Notes under the pieces: generated by a model
Databases searched by the model: none
Told to the model about the DNA's origin: nothing
Seen by the model: the letters and a program-made list of their open reading frames with translations, nothing else
NCBI GenBank assembly: GCA_014338405.1
Contig: JTDE01000103.1
Location: forward strand, 284,003-348,002
DNA length: 64,000 nucleotides
Direction of reading: 5' to 3'
Origin: Paragonimus skrjabini miyazakii
Taxonomy: Eukaryota > Platyhelminthes > Trematoda > Plagiorchiida > Troglotrematidae
Shown: one piece after another, positions 52,736 to 64,000 of the stretch
Position numbering within the stretch: the stretch's first letter is position 1
Layout of the letters: each line of letters opens with the position of its first letter
Program-made: the position numbers and the translations under genes

Positions 52736-52936
52736 ATGGGGTTATTGGAATAATGGTCAACGTGTTTGCTTCAGGAAGGCGGGGACAGAGTTCTAGTCCC
52801 GGTTGTGGCATGGTTATTCATGAACTCTAACAAGATAGAAACTCGAATATGGAGTTGTTTGCCTTTCAAAGGAGCTGCATGAAAGGTCAACGAAAATGCG
52901 ATAGCTACCACCAGTTGTGAGTGATGTTCCATCTTT
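52736..52936 (+). repeat. family 1 hammerhead repeat, copy D
   Basis: The head has AATGGTCAACG (box A region, near 52752) and box B-like GAGTTCTAGTCCC (52788-52800). A degenerate hammerhead follows: GATAGAAACTCGAAT keeps GAA and most of helix III, while the CTGACGA core is lost. The body includes CCTTTCAAAGGAG and the tail ends GTGAGTGATGTTCC at about 52930. A weak minus-oriented match at about 52530-52620 may be its head-to-head partner, but it is too decayed to assert. Confidence 0.58.
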
Positions 52937-55900
52937 ATCAACTAAACCCTTTGTTAAATATAACTGGGTAATTTGTAGTTGGGAGGGTCAACCAACTGGA
53001 TTGTTTGTGAAAATACCAGCTAGCCCCGATTACTCACCAAACACCCATTTTCGTCTGGGTCATATACATGGTTATGGCGTAGCGTGAAAAAGGTCATGTT
53101 TTACAAAGTCATCTAAATTAACATGTCATCAGTTATTGAAACACATTGAAGCATACAAAGGGAGTGATCAAAGTGTTTCCACCTTGTACGTGAAACGGTT
53201 GTCCCATATAAACTACGGTACTTAACATAGTCAGCTGAATATTAATATTCTCGTTCTATCTATCCTATCATTCTTCGGCCTATCTCAACCACGTTTTAAG
53301 AGAGGCTATTACCGTTTTCAAATAACCAGGTTCAAACAGTCATCCTTCCTAATTTATTTCATATTCAATGTTCTCCTCAAAGCCGATTAAAACAAAGTAT
53401 TTGTCAGATCTAAGGATTACAACAGGTGGACAGCTGTCACACACAAGCCCAATGACATTCGTAAAATTTTCTAAGCGTTTCTCCTCGAGTGCTTCACATA
53501 ATCGATCCATTAATTTTCACACTATGTTTCACTTAGTTTGAATTTACACAGAATCGCAAGCATACAGAAAACGGCCGAAATATCTTAGAATACAGATTGT
53601 CAGCACATAAAGTTAACTTCTTTCTGTATTGATGAGCCACAGTAAGTTATTCACAGTAATTCCTGCGTGAAAGCTTAATGATAACGAGAAATCAACGTAT
53701 GTTTCGGTGTTTATAATCACGATTTAGATTTATACCCTGAAAAAGGTTACCCAGTGGATGCAGCGAAATGACACAAGCAGTTAGCCTATGCTGTCTAACA
53801 AAAAAACGTTTGTTTATCTTCAAAAAATAAATGAGAAAAATAATGCAACGTTTAAGAGTTGTTGTCTTCTTGAGTTCAACATCTTTGAACAGTCATCACT
53901 CCAACTTAGTTTGAATGGCCAATCCTCAAATTGTTTAAATCTTTGTTATCGAAAGCCAAAGTCTACCGTATATAGATATATTTTGTCGCATCGCAATCAA
54001 TGATTAGAATTTTATGACAAGACGATGTTCAATATCTGTCATATTCCTGTCTAGCGTCAGTCCGAAATAAACAAACAAGAGTACGTTAGCGTGCAGGTTG
54101 AACAAGTGCCAGCGTTTTGCATACCGAAACATAAAATGTGAGTTTACCAACGTATACCATTAAACGGCGAAGTTTTGTGGTTGTTCGGACAGGAGAATTC
54201 TATGCCACAAATTCCGGAGAAACTTCACGAGTTAAAATAATTACTAATCTAACATTACTGAATGGAATATGAAGCATAATACTGAATAGACGAGTGAACA
54301 AAATGAATAGTTATCGGGATACCAAAACGTAAAAAACTAACCTAGTAATGTATGTCTGCGCAAGATTGGTGTATTCGTCCATCTTCCCAAGTTGTTTCCT
54401 TCTATAATGCAAAATGCTTTTCACTTTGTGAATAATAGATTCAACACCATTCGGCCTAAATTACTTTGTTTTGTTTGACTAAAGAACCATAGTAAACGTA
54501 TAACTGCCCTAGGTTTCCTTTCCCAGGCCGTTAAGATAAATTTAAAGATTAACAAGAATGAATAAACTTACACTCTTTTACTGTACGGCACCACAAAACA
54601 CAAAAGATATAAACTCTTTGTAGATGTGATGGCACTTCTTACCAAACTATTAGATTTCGAAAATTAATCGCTAAAATACTTAGGAGTGAACCGGTATCCC
54701 TCAGGTTGTAGCAGCAGCTCTTGAGTTGCCCTAATGGCGTTTTGATATGTCTGTCATTGTCAGCAGAACAGCGATTTGAAAGTACTTTTTTAAATCATCG
54801 TTGGGTTGGGATAGGTTGTAGGAAATAATAATTGCTATGTATCATGATATTGCAAATTATTGAAGGAAGGACAAGAAAGAGACAAAAGTCTCGGTAGAGA
54901 CCTAGTTACGTGATTTATAGTCAATAGTATACTACGACAATAGGCGGTAACTGTCATAAATTTGTGTTTGCATGGGGAAGTTTTGCTTTGTTTTCAGCTA
55001 AGACTGTGTGACATATGTGAAGTTGCGTTTAGAAATTGCTGCAAAATGTACCTGCTTGTTCCCGAACGTTGACTTGGCGAGGACAGTGTTCAAACAGACT
55101 CGACTAAATAGCCCTGACGGCGGAAGAACCAACAGAAGTTCTAAAACTGGCATTTTTTCCGTCTACTCTTTAGTAACGAATAGGCAAACACCTGGGCAAC
55201 TGAACATCACTAGCTGCTCTGTGCTTAACAGTAGATACGTTTCAGTCAAAAAGGCGTGTACTGTGTCTCATTTTTTTCGGCGAAATATATTTCTACCTTT
55301 CACTGAAGGCCTTATGTCGGCATATCTTCTCAAAGATGGCAGATCGTGGTTTAAAGCACAAACGTAAACCATCAAGACTTGAGGTAACGTAAGTTGTTGA
55401 ACAAGGCAACAATTAAAGTAGTGTTATGGAGTATATTAGTTTTGTAAATAGTTAACCATCATGAACGACCAACTCGTCAGCAAGTACACATTTAAGGGTA
55501 ATGCGAAATTGCAGCTCATGTTTGCGGTGTCATGGGAAAAAGAAGTTTTCCCCCACGTTGACTCTGTCAAGGTCAGAACATCTGACGAATAAGCAGGTGA
55601 AAAAGAACACTTCCATGATTATATAAACAGTGATTCTAAAGTAGACAGGGAGTATGTCAAATAGAGTTAAACAAGTCGGATGTGGCAAGTCATATATATG
55701 CACAAGAAAACTTTCTAAATTAATGATGAGCAGAAGTGACGCTTTAACACTCTGTGTACACAGAAACCTTTATGTCACGTTCACAATGAAGCTCAGCTAC
55801 GTAATAAATAGCTGACACATTTTGTTGTTACGAAGAAGATTTGTCACTGAACTGTTAACAACTGTGAGCTTCAGAACCCGTCAAACCATGCCAATGAATA

Positions 55901-58242
55901 ATCATATTCATCCATACCACACTTGCACTAGAACGTGTGTACTATCGTTTAACATCGTATTTTTTACTCACACTTTGAAAAGGCCACGCGTCACGTGATT
56001 TATGTTTTGCAGGTGATTCACGCTGAATGTCATATTCTGAAGTGCTGAATGGTTACTTAAAGAAATTCAAACCATCCATCTGTTTCGGCAACACAACAGC
56101 TCGCACAAACGTCCGGACACTGTTGCCACCCACAATAGATGAGGCAAAAGCCGCAAGAAAGATAAATTCCACACACATGGGTTTCTATCGTATCGCATAA
56201 TTTTGAGAACAAGCATGTTCATACTACAATACAGATAGAGTTCAGCTCTCAATGTGTTGCATATATTAACGCTGTTAAGTATGACATGAAAAGGTGTGAA
56301 ACCTTCAACACCTCAACGATAAGTAACAGACAAACTATTTTTGTTAGTAAAAACAAGTATGTTATCTGTAACATAAGTTCTATGATGTCTGTATTTCCCT
56401 CAACATAGCCCAACACCCCGGAAGAAAAGACTTCTGGAATCCAGGACTTTGCGTAAGCAGCCGGAGGTTAGCAACGATTGAATCAACAAATAGATGTTAT
56501 TTGAAGAGATTTGTGAATTACAAGCGCGAGTTACCAATCGAATATCAAGGGAAAATAAAGATGCACAGTCCTTATTGTTTTAATGCAATGCAAAAGACTG
56601 AAGGACTTCAAACTTCCTAGAAAATATAAAAAACCTGTTTGTTCGCAGACAACCAATACGGTTATTAATCAACGCGTGTGTTCAATTTGTGGGTTTAAAT
56701 CCATGTCTGAAATAACATGAATGACAGATTGCGAAATCATCACTGAAGTATTTTAAACATTAAATCATGTTTGAAATGTACCTAACCGCCAGTCAGACAC
56801 TGCACAGATGTTCAACCAATTGGAGAAGTTTTACTCAAAACAAAAATCTTAGTTTGTGCAGACCAGTAAAATCATTGTCAAAATAGGCATCGAAGCATTG
56901 ACTTTTTACAATTGCGTCTCATCTAAAAGCATATAAAAGTCGATTTTCAGCACTGGGATTAACGATCAATTTAGTTGACTTATATTGCTTGCTGAATATA
57001 TGGACCACTCAAAAGATCAAACTTTGTTTATGAAAAACACACAAAGGTTTAGATGTGTTCTGACAAACACAAATACACCCGGGGCGAATTTTCTCAAATA
57101 AATTAATCAATCCCATTTCGTTTTTCGTTTTTTCGTGTCCTCACTGTATCCGATTAGCTCCTTTGAGCAATTGTAGTTTTCATATTTATGCAATCGGTTA
57201 ACAGCGTAATAATTGCAGATCGTTTAATGATCCCGTTCTAAGTTAACATGGAGTACCTCCAATTTTGAATGTCATTAATTCGTTCCGAAGGGGCTTCAGG
57301 GAAAACAGCTAACCGTTATGATTCCTGTGCGAATCGTTCTCAGAGTGTCATTCCTTGTTAAGATGTGGCCGAAGTCTAAACGACACAAAATTGTTTTTTT
57401 TTGTGCCACTTAATCTTGTAACCGTTCAAAAGTAAACGTGTTGTAATTTAAAGTGCTTTAGGTGATTAGGTAGACAAAAGTAGTGTTAAGGGTAAGCATT
57501 TTGATAGTTCATGCTGCATATCAGTTACCTATCTTAAATTCACATCAACCTTTCAGGAATGGGGCCAACTGTTTGGACTGGGGTATACTTCTAGTATGGT
57601 TTTACCCTCTGATATTAAAGCTATCGTTTGTATTGCATGAAATTAACAAAATGACCATTTATACAGTCTGAACAAATAACTAGAAGAAACAAATCTCAAA
57701 GTCGAGTAAACGTTAAGGTGTTCGTGAATTTCTGACATTTCTAAATTTGAGTGGGCTTATTCTCTTAACTAAAGGGCCCTCAGTTCGAATTTAAATGCGT
57801 TCAAATCATAGATGCTTGTCACTTCAACATCCTGAAGCTGAGTACACCATCAATCAAAAACCTGAGGCACATTAGATGTATTCAACTTATTGGAATGCGA
57901 CTGTATCGAAATCAAATAACGGAATCTTCTCATCATTGCATTACCCGTAGCAAACTAGGTCTACACGTTGAGATCTCCATGCACCATGCAAACGCTTAGT
58001 GGTTTGCAATGTAATGAGATGTTTAGGTATTATGTCTGATTAGTCGACTGCCGAATATGATCGACCACAATAATGATTTAGAACATGGCAATAGGTTGGA
58101 TAGGCGGGCAAAATCGAACAAAAAGATTTCTGATCGGAATTCTAAATGAACGGATTAGTGATGTTTATATGTTTTACATGCTTATGTCTAGAAACCCCCG
58201 AGAAAAACAAAAATATTCCTGTTTTTATTTTACCTCCATCAG

Positions 58243-58882
58243 GGAAACCTATTCAGTGTTGGGTCCCTCAAGAGTTTACCCATTCTTGGGAAGAATATGC
58301 TGAAAATTTATGTTGGGTTCAAAATACCTATTATCTTCATCCAAGTGACCAGGTTCCCGAGGATGACTATGAGCTGACCAAGGTCAAACACATTGGATAT
58401 TATCAGTGGATTGCCATCGTGCTTGCTGGTCAAGTAATGCTCAGTTGGGTACCCTACCTGCTGTGGCGTGTTGGTTCCAAACGTCTACCCATTCTTCTTC
58501 GGTCAGCCAAAGAAGCTTCAGTACCTGATAGAGAACTCAGACAAAAAGCCATATCGTGCCTGGTAGCGACGTTGGAGGAGCAGGCTGAATCCACTGCACG
58601 CTATCGCCGTATGACCAGTCATCTGCGACGCTTTCTGTGCCACATTCGACCAAACACACGCATCACGTTTCTATTCTTCATTGTTCGTTTCTGTTTCATT
58701 GGTAACTCCGTCGGGCAAATTTATTTAATGAAACGCTTTATTGGAACAAACAGTACCATGTTTGGAATTGAGGTTCTAAATGACATTGTGAGTGGCAAAG
58801 ATTGGGAGACATCGGGCAAGTTCCCGCGTGTCACCTTCTGCACAGTTCGGGTGAGAAAAATGGGGCAAATCAAGCCGGCCAG
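58243..58882 (+). CDS. innexin, second coding exon (extracellular loop 1 to membrane segment 3)
   Basis: 640-bp exon encoding residues 51-263 plus two bases of the next codon. It starts after a strong acceptor (long T/C tract, CAG at 58240-58242) and ends at CCAG|GTGAGT, with the intron from 58883. Visible innexin features: PIQCWVPQEF with EEYAENLCWVQNTYY, giving the two loop-1 cysteines at residues 56 and 74; YYQW at 103-106 opening membrane segment 2, which ends VPYLLW (120-125); a long basic cytoplasmic loop; membrane segment 3 near 191-213; and FPRVTFC with VRKMG (244-258), the usual start of extracellular loop 2. YYQWI replaces the commoner YYQWV. The C-terminal part (rest of loop 2 with its cysteines, membrane segment 4, tail) must lie in later exons outside the window. 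Confidence 0.95.
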
Positions 58883-60905
58883 GTGAGTAAATGAATTGGA
58901 TTCGTATACTCAAAATGTTGTCACATGATTAAGCTAAACTGGTTTTGTTTTCATGAAAGTAAGATTGACAAATGCACTTTTACAACAGTTAATATGCCGC
59001 TAACTGACAAAAAATGGACGTTTAGGAGGCTTACTTAGCCTGAGAATGCCGTGGCTTTTCTCGGAAACTGCTCATTTCACATGGCAAACAGTCGTGTAAA
59101 TGATAAATTCTGAGTATTTAGTAACCAAAAGGAGTCTCACTAGAAAATATAACCCTACCATGAAAGACCTGACATTCATGTAAATGATATTTAAAAACAC
59201 GATCACTCACTTTGGAAAAGAAGTTTACACCTTAATTATCGTGAAGTTTGTGCGTATGAACTTTAGTATTTTAGGCATGCAAAGAAATGTACGCCAAAGT
59301 TTCGGAATATGTAGGACACTGCCAATATTCAGCAGGATAAGAATGTCCCTAAAAGACGTGGATAATTTAAACAACCATGTTTCCTATAGGTTCATGGACA
59401 TCAACAAGTAAACGAAAATGAGACCGCAAAGGGTTAGTAGGAAATTTTTAGTTCATATAAATAAGGCCACAGTCGGGAAAGGTTGAAATTTCCATAGCCT
59501 CATAAACCTTTCAGACACAAGTGACTAAAACTGTTTAACTTCAATAGAACGTTCCACCTTAAAACATTTTGCAAATTTTTATTTGCGTTGTCAACTCACG
59601 CCTGAAACTGAACACACAAGTTGTCAACCATACTTCATGAAAGATTTGACACACTGTACTAATGTCTAACGAAATCTCTTGGGGCAAAGGACGGTGTTCT
59701 TTCTTAGTGCACTTGAGATACCAACTAAGCAGGTTACCAGGCGATTGTAACCTGAAGCAGGTTTTTATCAACACTGGAACACTGTGGTCACAGATGAATC
59801 TAATGAGAATTTTGAAAATCTTGGCGGTCGATGGATACGTGAGTGGTAACCAGCGTTGTGCGTTTACCGGACAACTATATAACCTACAAGTGCACAACAC
59901 TAGACCACCATGTCTATAAGCATCATGCAATGTGTTACAATCAACAGTGCTAACAACTCTGTGTTTCATCATCTTGCACCACATTTAATTTTTCACACCT
60001 ACTAATCTCTCCTCATAGTTTTACACGGCACAATAAAACATTTTCAATGCAGCGCTCACTTTCTCCAAGGAAAACGGTAGGCGCTAGAAGATCTTTACTA
60101 GAAAAAGAAACCATATTTGTGGTTGTTGTGCATTCCATTGATTTAACTGAAATATAACTAAATTATTAAATTTGGAGGAGGTTTTCATCTTATTATAAGC
60201 ATCGAATTTTAGTTAAACTATCTTCTTAATTGTTGAGTTTCCGAATCAAGTAAATGAAGTATGTATTAGAAAGATGGGACTGCATATCAACGCATTTTAG
60301 GTTGACCTGAGTAAAAATGCGTTTTGTAGCTATTGAGAATAGCGATGAAGATAGTGGCTTGAAATGCTGCATACGGTTTAGTGAGTTGGCATCTACGTTG
60401 CAAACGAAATGTTGAACTCACCAAACAACCTAACTAAAACATAGTTCTCTCGCATCCGTTTTTAATTATTAATTAAGACAATCAACTACACCATTAACAG
60501 TTGTGTGTTCCCAGTACTGTGTCAAAGTGAAATCTGATCTCATCCTTTTAAACGATAGACGCTGTTGTGACCTTCCTTAACTAAAGTCAGATTTTAATCT
60601 AGTTCGCTGTCTCACCACTGTTACAGTGGAATATCACAGGAAATGTTTGAGGAAACATTGGTGGAACCATGTATACCATATTGTATACAGTGAAAAACCG
60701 ATGTTATTGGCAACCACCGGTAGGTAAGAACACGTCAGAGTATAAAGTTATTAGATCATTTGCGAGTTAATTGTCTCGTTTCTCTTAGACTTAATCGGAT
60801 CCTGGGACCAGTATAGATTTGAAGAATTATGTAGAACCGCTACCAATGGTTAATTTCCAAATGGTTTCATAATTTAACAAGGTGGGGTAGTCAGAGATGT
60901 CTGTA

Positions 60906-60911
60906 TTTATT
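60906..60911 (-). terminator. AATAAA polyadenylation signal after the hammerhead motif
   Basis: AATAAA on the minus strand begins 11 bases beyond the end of helix I of the hammerhead motif at 60922-60982. This placement suits the 3' end of an inserted retroelement read on the minus strand. Confidence 0.4.
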
Positions 60912-60921
60912 GGTCATAGTC

Positions 60922-60982
60922 CACTGGCATTCCATGACCGGTTTCATGGCTATTACCCTTCATCAGATGTATGTACGCAGTG
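60922..60982 (-). ncRNA. candidate type I hammerhead ribozyme, different family
   Basis: On the minus strand outer helix I is CACTG (60982-60978) paired with CAGTG (60926-60922). Inner helix I is CAT (60969-60967) paired with ATG. The unequal internal loops between them are where tertiary contacts sit in natural type I hammerheads. The core is CTGATGA (60966-60960). Helix II is short and imperfect (G-C pairs with an AATA loop). GAA follows, then the palindromic helix III ACCGGT and C17 at 60936, with predicted cleavage between 60936 and 60935. All invariant core bases are intact. The palindromic helix III is typical of hammerheads in Penelope-like and related retroelements. The weak helix II is the main doubt. 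Confidence 0.55.
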
Positions 60983-62482
60983 CGGTGGCCGTTTATGTTA
61001 GATGAATGCAATTAGCAGAAATCCACTACGGCAAAACAACTAGTGCCAGACTATTTAACGTGGGTTTGGTTACATTCACGAAGGTGGGTGTGAGCTGATC
61101 GGTTATCATGAATGGTCAATGTTTATTTTTGTAATATATGCATTAAATTTAATATACTGTGATACGGAGCAAGACCGGATCCATACTCCCTCAGGAGTAA
61201 CAGCTGGAGAAGTGGGCAACCAGGCTAACACTTACGGGAGGGAATGGAATATTCATGTTCAGGCCAGACCGGCTGGCCAACACTTGGCGTAAGCTTGTCC
61301 AATAGCCACATTCCACTTCTGAAGTTCAGCATACACCTGACAAGTATTAGACGTTTGTACAGTGTTTTCCCTATGTGCATATAAGGTTTGCCTTCACGTT
61401 GATTGACCACATACTGATTTTGTACTAATTAAAAACAACTTCAGCCGTTACAGCTCGAAGTAAACTTCTCCCTCAAGATAGTCTTACCTCCCTGAGTTAA
61501 CCAATTCAATTATTATCTTCCAGGTTCAGCAGACAAAATGAGTTAAGGTCTTTTTGGTCACTGAGCCAATACTTCCAATGGATTGGGCTGTAGCATAGTT
61601 AAAAGAGACAGGTATTTTGTCACCCACGAAGTAATTATTGAGTTTCAATTTGAAATAACTGTGTAAACTTTCAGACGCAGACAAGCCGGAGCTGTCCTCA
61701 AGGATGGTTATTGACGTTTCCTTTGTAGTATCTGTACAGAGTTTTAGCATATTATTAGGGGTCTGAATATACCTGGCATCAGATTACAGTATTCTCATCT
61801 CACAGATGCCATAAACGCAGTCGTAGGGTTGTATATTCAGGCGTCATCTTATACTAACTGAGATATCCGACTGGAATAAGGTAGAAGATGATGACTAGCC
61901 AGTCCTAGTCAGGCAAACTGCAATAGCATGTTATCAGTCAAACGTACTGGGTCTCGTTCGATTGGAAGTTAATTTCCGTTTACACTAGAAGTAAACTCAA
62001 AAGTGGCAACCGTGCAGATTGGTTGATACAATAGTTGTTGTTTTTTCGCTGTCCATTATGAATCTGAACAAACTTTAAAGCATCCGCATTTTATCAACAG
62101 GCAGCTTGTTAATTGAGCACACAGTTTCATTTATAAAATCACACTGATGTCACTGCCACGCATCATGGCCATTAGGTTAAATTTTTACCCGTTAATAAAT
62201 ATCACACAATGACATAAACGTGAGATAGAGGATTACATTCAACTGAAACTATGTTGCATCTGTCTGTGACCTAAGGGAATTTGATTTTCATTCCCTTCTG
62301 TGATAAAGCAATGCTTGTGGTCTGACTTTCATTAAGTAATTCTCGGTGAAATGTCCAGTACCAACTTATCGATCTTATTTTATTCTTTAAAATTCAATGT
62401 TGAAGTAAAAGTCAATCGGTAGATTTCGTTTTCTTTCTGGCCTGGACAGAGTTGCTGGTCGTTTCTTCTTGGTGGCAACCAC

Positions 62483-62534
62483 TTGAGCGGTTAAGCCTCC
62501 AAACTGCTCAACGCTCTATCGGAAGTTCAAACTG
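62483..62534 (+). repeat. possible tRNA-like SINE head
   Basis: TTGAGCGGTTAAG (62483-62495) resembles the box A/D-loop region of Leu/Ser-type tRNA genes, and GAAGTTCAAACTG (62522-62534) resembles box B. No cloverleaf could be completed, so it is not a tRNA gene. Confidence 0.28.
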
Positions 62535-63876
62535 CTTAGTGTAGACACCAACCCTTAGCTTCTGTTAGATTAACTCACCGTTTTGTCTTTTATCCAAGCG
62601 GAAATTGTCTCGTCTGACTGAGTGTCAGCCTCGACTAGGGGTGACCAACCTCCTGCTTTTCTCTACCAGTTTACTAGAAAAACCCGGCTTACACCTGGAG
62701 ATATTTCCTGTGATGGCGTTTTCTGGTGACGTGTAGCTTTTCACAATTCAGACTAACTTACGATTCTTGAGTCATGTTCACGTGGAAAACGTAGGGCGGC
62801 TACAAAAGTGGACCCCTAGTTAGGTAAATGTCATCTCAGATATAATAGATGGCTTCCAAAAATTAATAATGCGATGATAGTACTGTGAGTTAACATGAAT
62901 CTGTAGGCAAACACTATAGGACTCACCGTACAGGAAATGCTAACAAAGCATCCCGTAGTGTCACATTTACAAAACCAGTGTAAGTTTGTATTTTATTGAT
63001 AGCGCCTGAAATGTGTCTGTCGCCTCAAGTTGAAGTGTTACTGTGGTTTTATTCATCAAAATCTTGTATTCTTCCTCAGTATGTGACTCGAAGTTTTTAA
63101 AAATGTCTTGGTTTGTACGAAGGCTTTAGTAGAACAAACGTGTAAATTGGATAGCAAATAGTCAACGCATAATATGGGTAACATTAACGTTGATTTACGA
63201 CTGTTATTTTTGTGAAATCTAATCCTGGTAACACTTTCCGACGAAAATTATCCACCTTTTATGGCAGAGCTACGTAGACCGTTGAAAGCATCGCTTCTAA
63301 TGTTGTGTTCGCTGAATTATACTTTGAACTTTTGAGCTCAGGAGACTCACTATGGTCCTGTTACTCAGTTCGTTCTTTTTACCCGACCTGTTAACAAATA
63401 GTGAGTAATTCCCACTTGAAGTGATACTAGTCCTTTAGCATCAGTTCCAAATAGTGCCACTTGTGTAAAGCTGGAAATACTTCTGAAGGAAAATAAATTA
63501 CCTGCTTGGTCGAGTAGCCACATGGCCCGGAGGGTATACACACGTCATCAGTTGTGTGACTCCCCAACGTAGGTAAAGTCTTAAGAAAATCTTAATAAAA
63601 TGAACTATACGGCTCTCCTATTATCCAAAACATTAACGTAATCGAACTGTGTTATCTATCGGTAACTGCGTAAGAAACAGCGCCCCTTGCTCTATGTTAA
63701 TGATAAAGCAAGGAAAACCAGCCTTTGCTACTGTTAGACCCCTATACTCACATATCTGGCGGCACCACCACTCAGTTGGCTTATCAAGTCACCTCGTTTT
63801 ATGGAGCCAGGAAAGTAAACAATGTGGCAGTGATCAATTGATGTTGGTTCTTGTATCATTTCTGGTTGTTAAAAGT

Positions 63877-63960
63877 TGTAAATCACCCACAACTGATCGC
63901 AACTGTCGCGTTAATATAGACTTTCCAGTCAGGCCATCAAAACCAGGAGCAGTATGCGCT
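63877..63960 (-). repeat. family 1 repeat, copy E (tail part, near the window edge)
   Basis: ATCACCCACAACTGATCGCA (from 63883) is the reverse complement of the conserved family tail. It is followed by the body string TAGACTTTCCAGTC. Beyond about 63950 the match fades, and the hammerhead and head are not recognisable before the window ends. Confidence 0.55.
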
Positions 63961-64000
63961 TGTTTTGCGCACTCTGCACATTACTTACAAGCTGGGTGGC

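Larger units (their letters stand above)
25042..58242 (+). other. 33.2-kb intron of the innexin gene
   Basis: The borders are GTATGT at the 5' side and a long pyrimidine-rich tract ending CAG at 58240-58242. Both flanking exons imply phase 1 (one base of the Gly codon before, two after). No other exon-like frame with family similarity was seen inside. The intron carries the retroelement relics listed separately. Outside those entries it is AT-rich and unremarkable to the eye, in particular 25042-26175, 26735-29704, 30986-33078, 34811-37399, 38042-52735 and 52937-58242. Confidence 0.8.
58883..64000 (+). other. next innexin intron, running off the window
   Basis: It starts GTGAGT. No sequence encoding the expected continuation (YTVQC-type loop 2, membrane segment 4) was found up to the window end, so this intron is at least 5.1 kb, unless a diverged exon was missed. 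It carries the hammerhead motif at 60.9 kb, a possible tRNA-like head at 62.5 kb and a repeat at the right edge. Open frames such as the 141-codon one at 59559-59984 (minus) show no recognisable protein. Confidence 0.7.

Noticed and set aside
55008..55367. 119-codon open frame on the + strand
   Set aside because: No known motif, irregular composition, no supporting promoter or splice signals.
58146..58242. Upstream ATG in frame with innexin exon 2, giving a 246-residue frame
   Set aside because: The bases before 58243 form an intron 3' end (T/C tract plus CAG). Innexin similarity begins exactly at GKPIQCW, and a matching N-terminal exon exists at 24891.
59559..59984. 141-codon open frame on the minus strand, the longest apart from the innexin frame
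   Set aside because: Its translation has no recognisable domain or protein-like periodicity, no clear splice sites frame it, and it lies inside an innexin intron. A frame of this size can arise by chance in 64 kb.
1..64000. CRISPR array, operons, bacterial ribosome binding sites
   Set aside because: The sequence is eukaryotic (introns, innexin, retroelement relics). No regularly spaced direct repeats or polycistronic coding were seen.

Overview
This is AT-rich, intron-rich animal DNA with almost no coding sequence. Three things point to a parasitic flatworm, most likely a digenean trematode: the innexin sequence, a Penelope-like retroelement relic, and tRNA-like repeats that carry hammerhead ribozymes, an association known from schistosome genomes. 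The species cannot be named from the sequence alone.

Only one gene is well supported, an innexin (invertebrate gap-junction channel subunit) on the + strand. Its first coding exon is at 24891-25041 and its second at 58243-58882. Both intron borders fit GT/AG consensus, the phases match (phase 1, a split Gly codon) and the joined protein reads YVG-KPIQCW, as innexins do. The intron between them is about 33.2 kb. A GTGAGT donor closes the second exon, and the C-terminal half of the gene lies beyond the right edge.

Layout: 1-24840 is non-coding sequence upstream of the gene, with one weak small-gene candidate near 16 kb and a pair of repeats at 20 kb. 24871-25041 holds a splice acceptor and innexin exon 1. 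25042-58242 is the giant intron and holds the mobile-element debris: a dense repeat cluster at 26.2-26.7 kb, a 278-bp foldback insertion with a 13-bp target duplication at 29.7-30.0 kb, a second tRNA-like repeat family at 30.1-31.0 kb, a dead Penelope-like element with GIY-YIG endonuclease remains at 33.1-34.8 kb, another repeat pair at 37.4-38.0 kb and a repeat at 52.7 kb. 58243-58882 is exon 2. 58883-64000 is the next intron, with a separate hammerhead-like motif at 60.9 kb on the minus strand and a repeat cut by the window edge.

The most interesting signal is a dispersed unit of about 215 bp, called family 1 here. It has an RNA polymerase III style box A and box B, then a type I hammerhead ribozyme with a palindromic helix III, then a conserved tail. 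Copies repeatedly lie head-to-head as inverted pairs, and one copy shows a compensatory base change in helix I. Two or three other hammerhead-like cores of different sequence lie nearby, so this locus appears to collect ribozyme-bearing retroelements. Self-cleavage activity is inferred, not shown.
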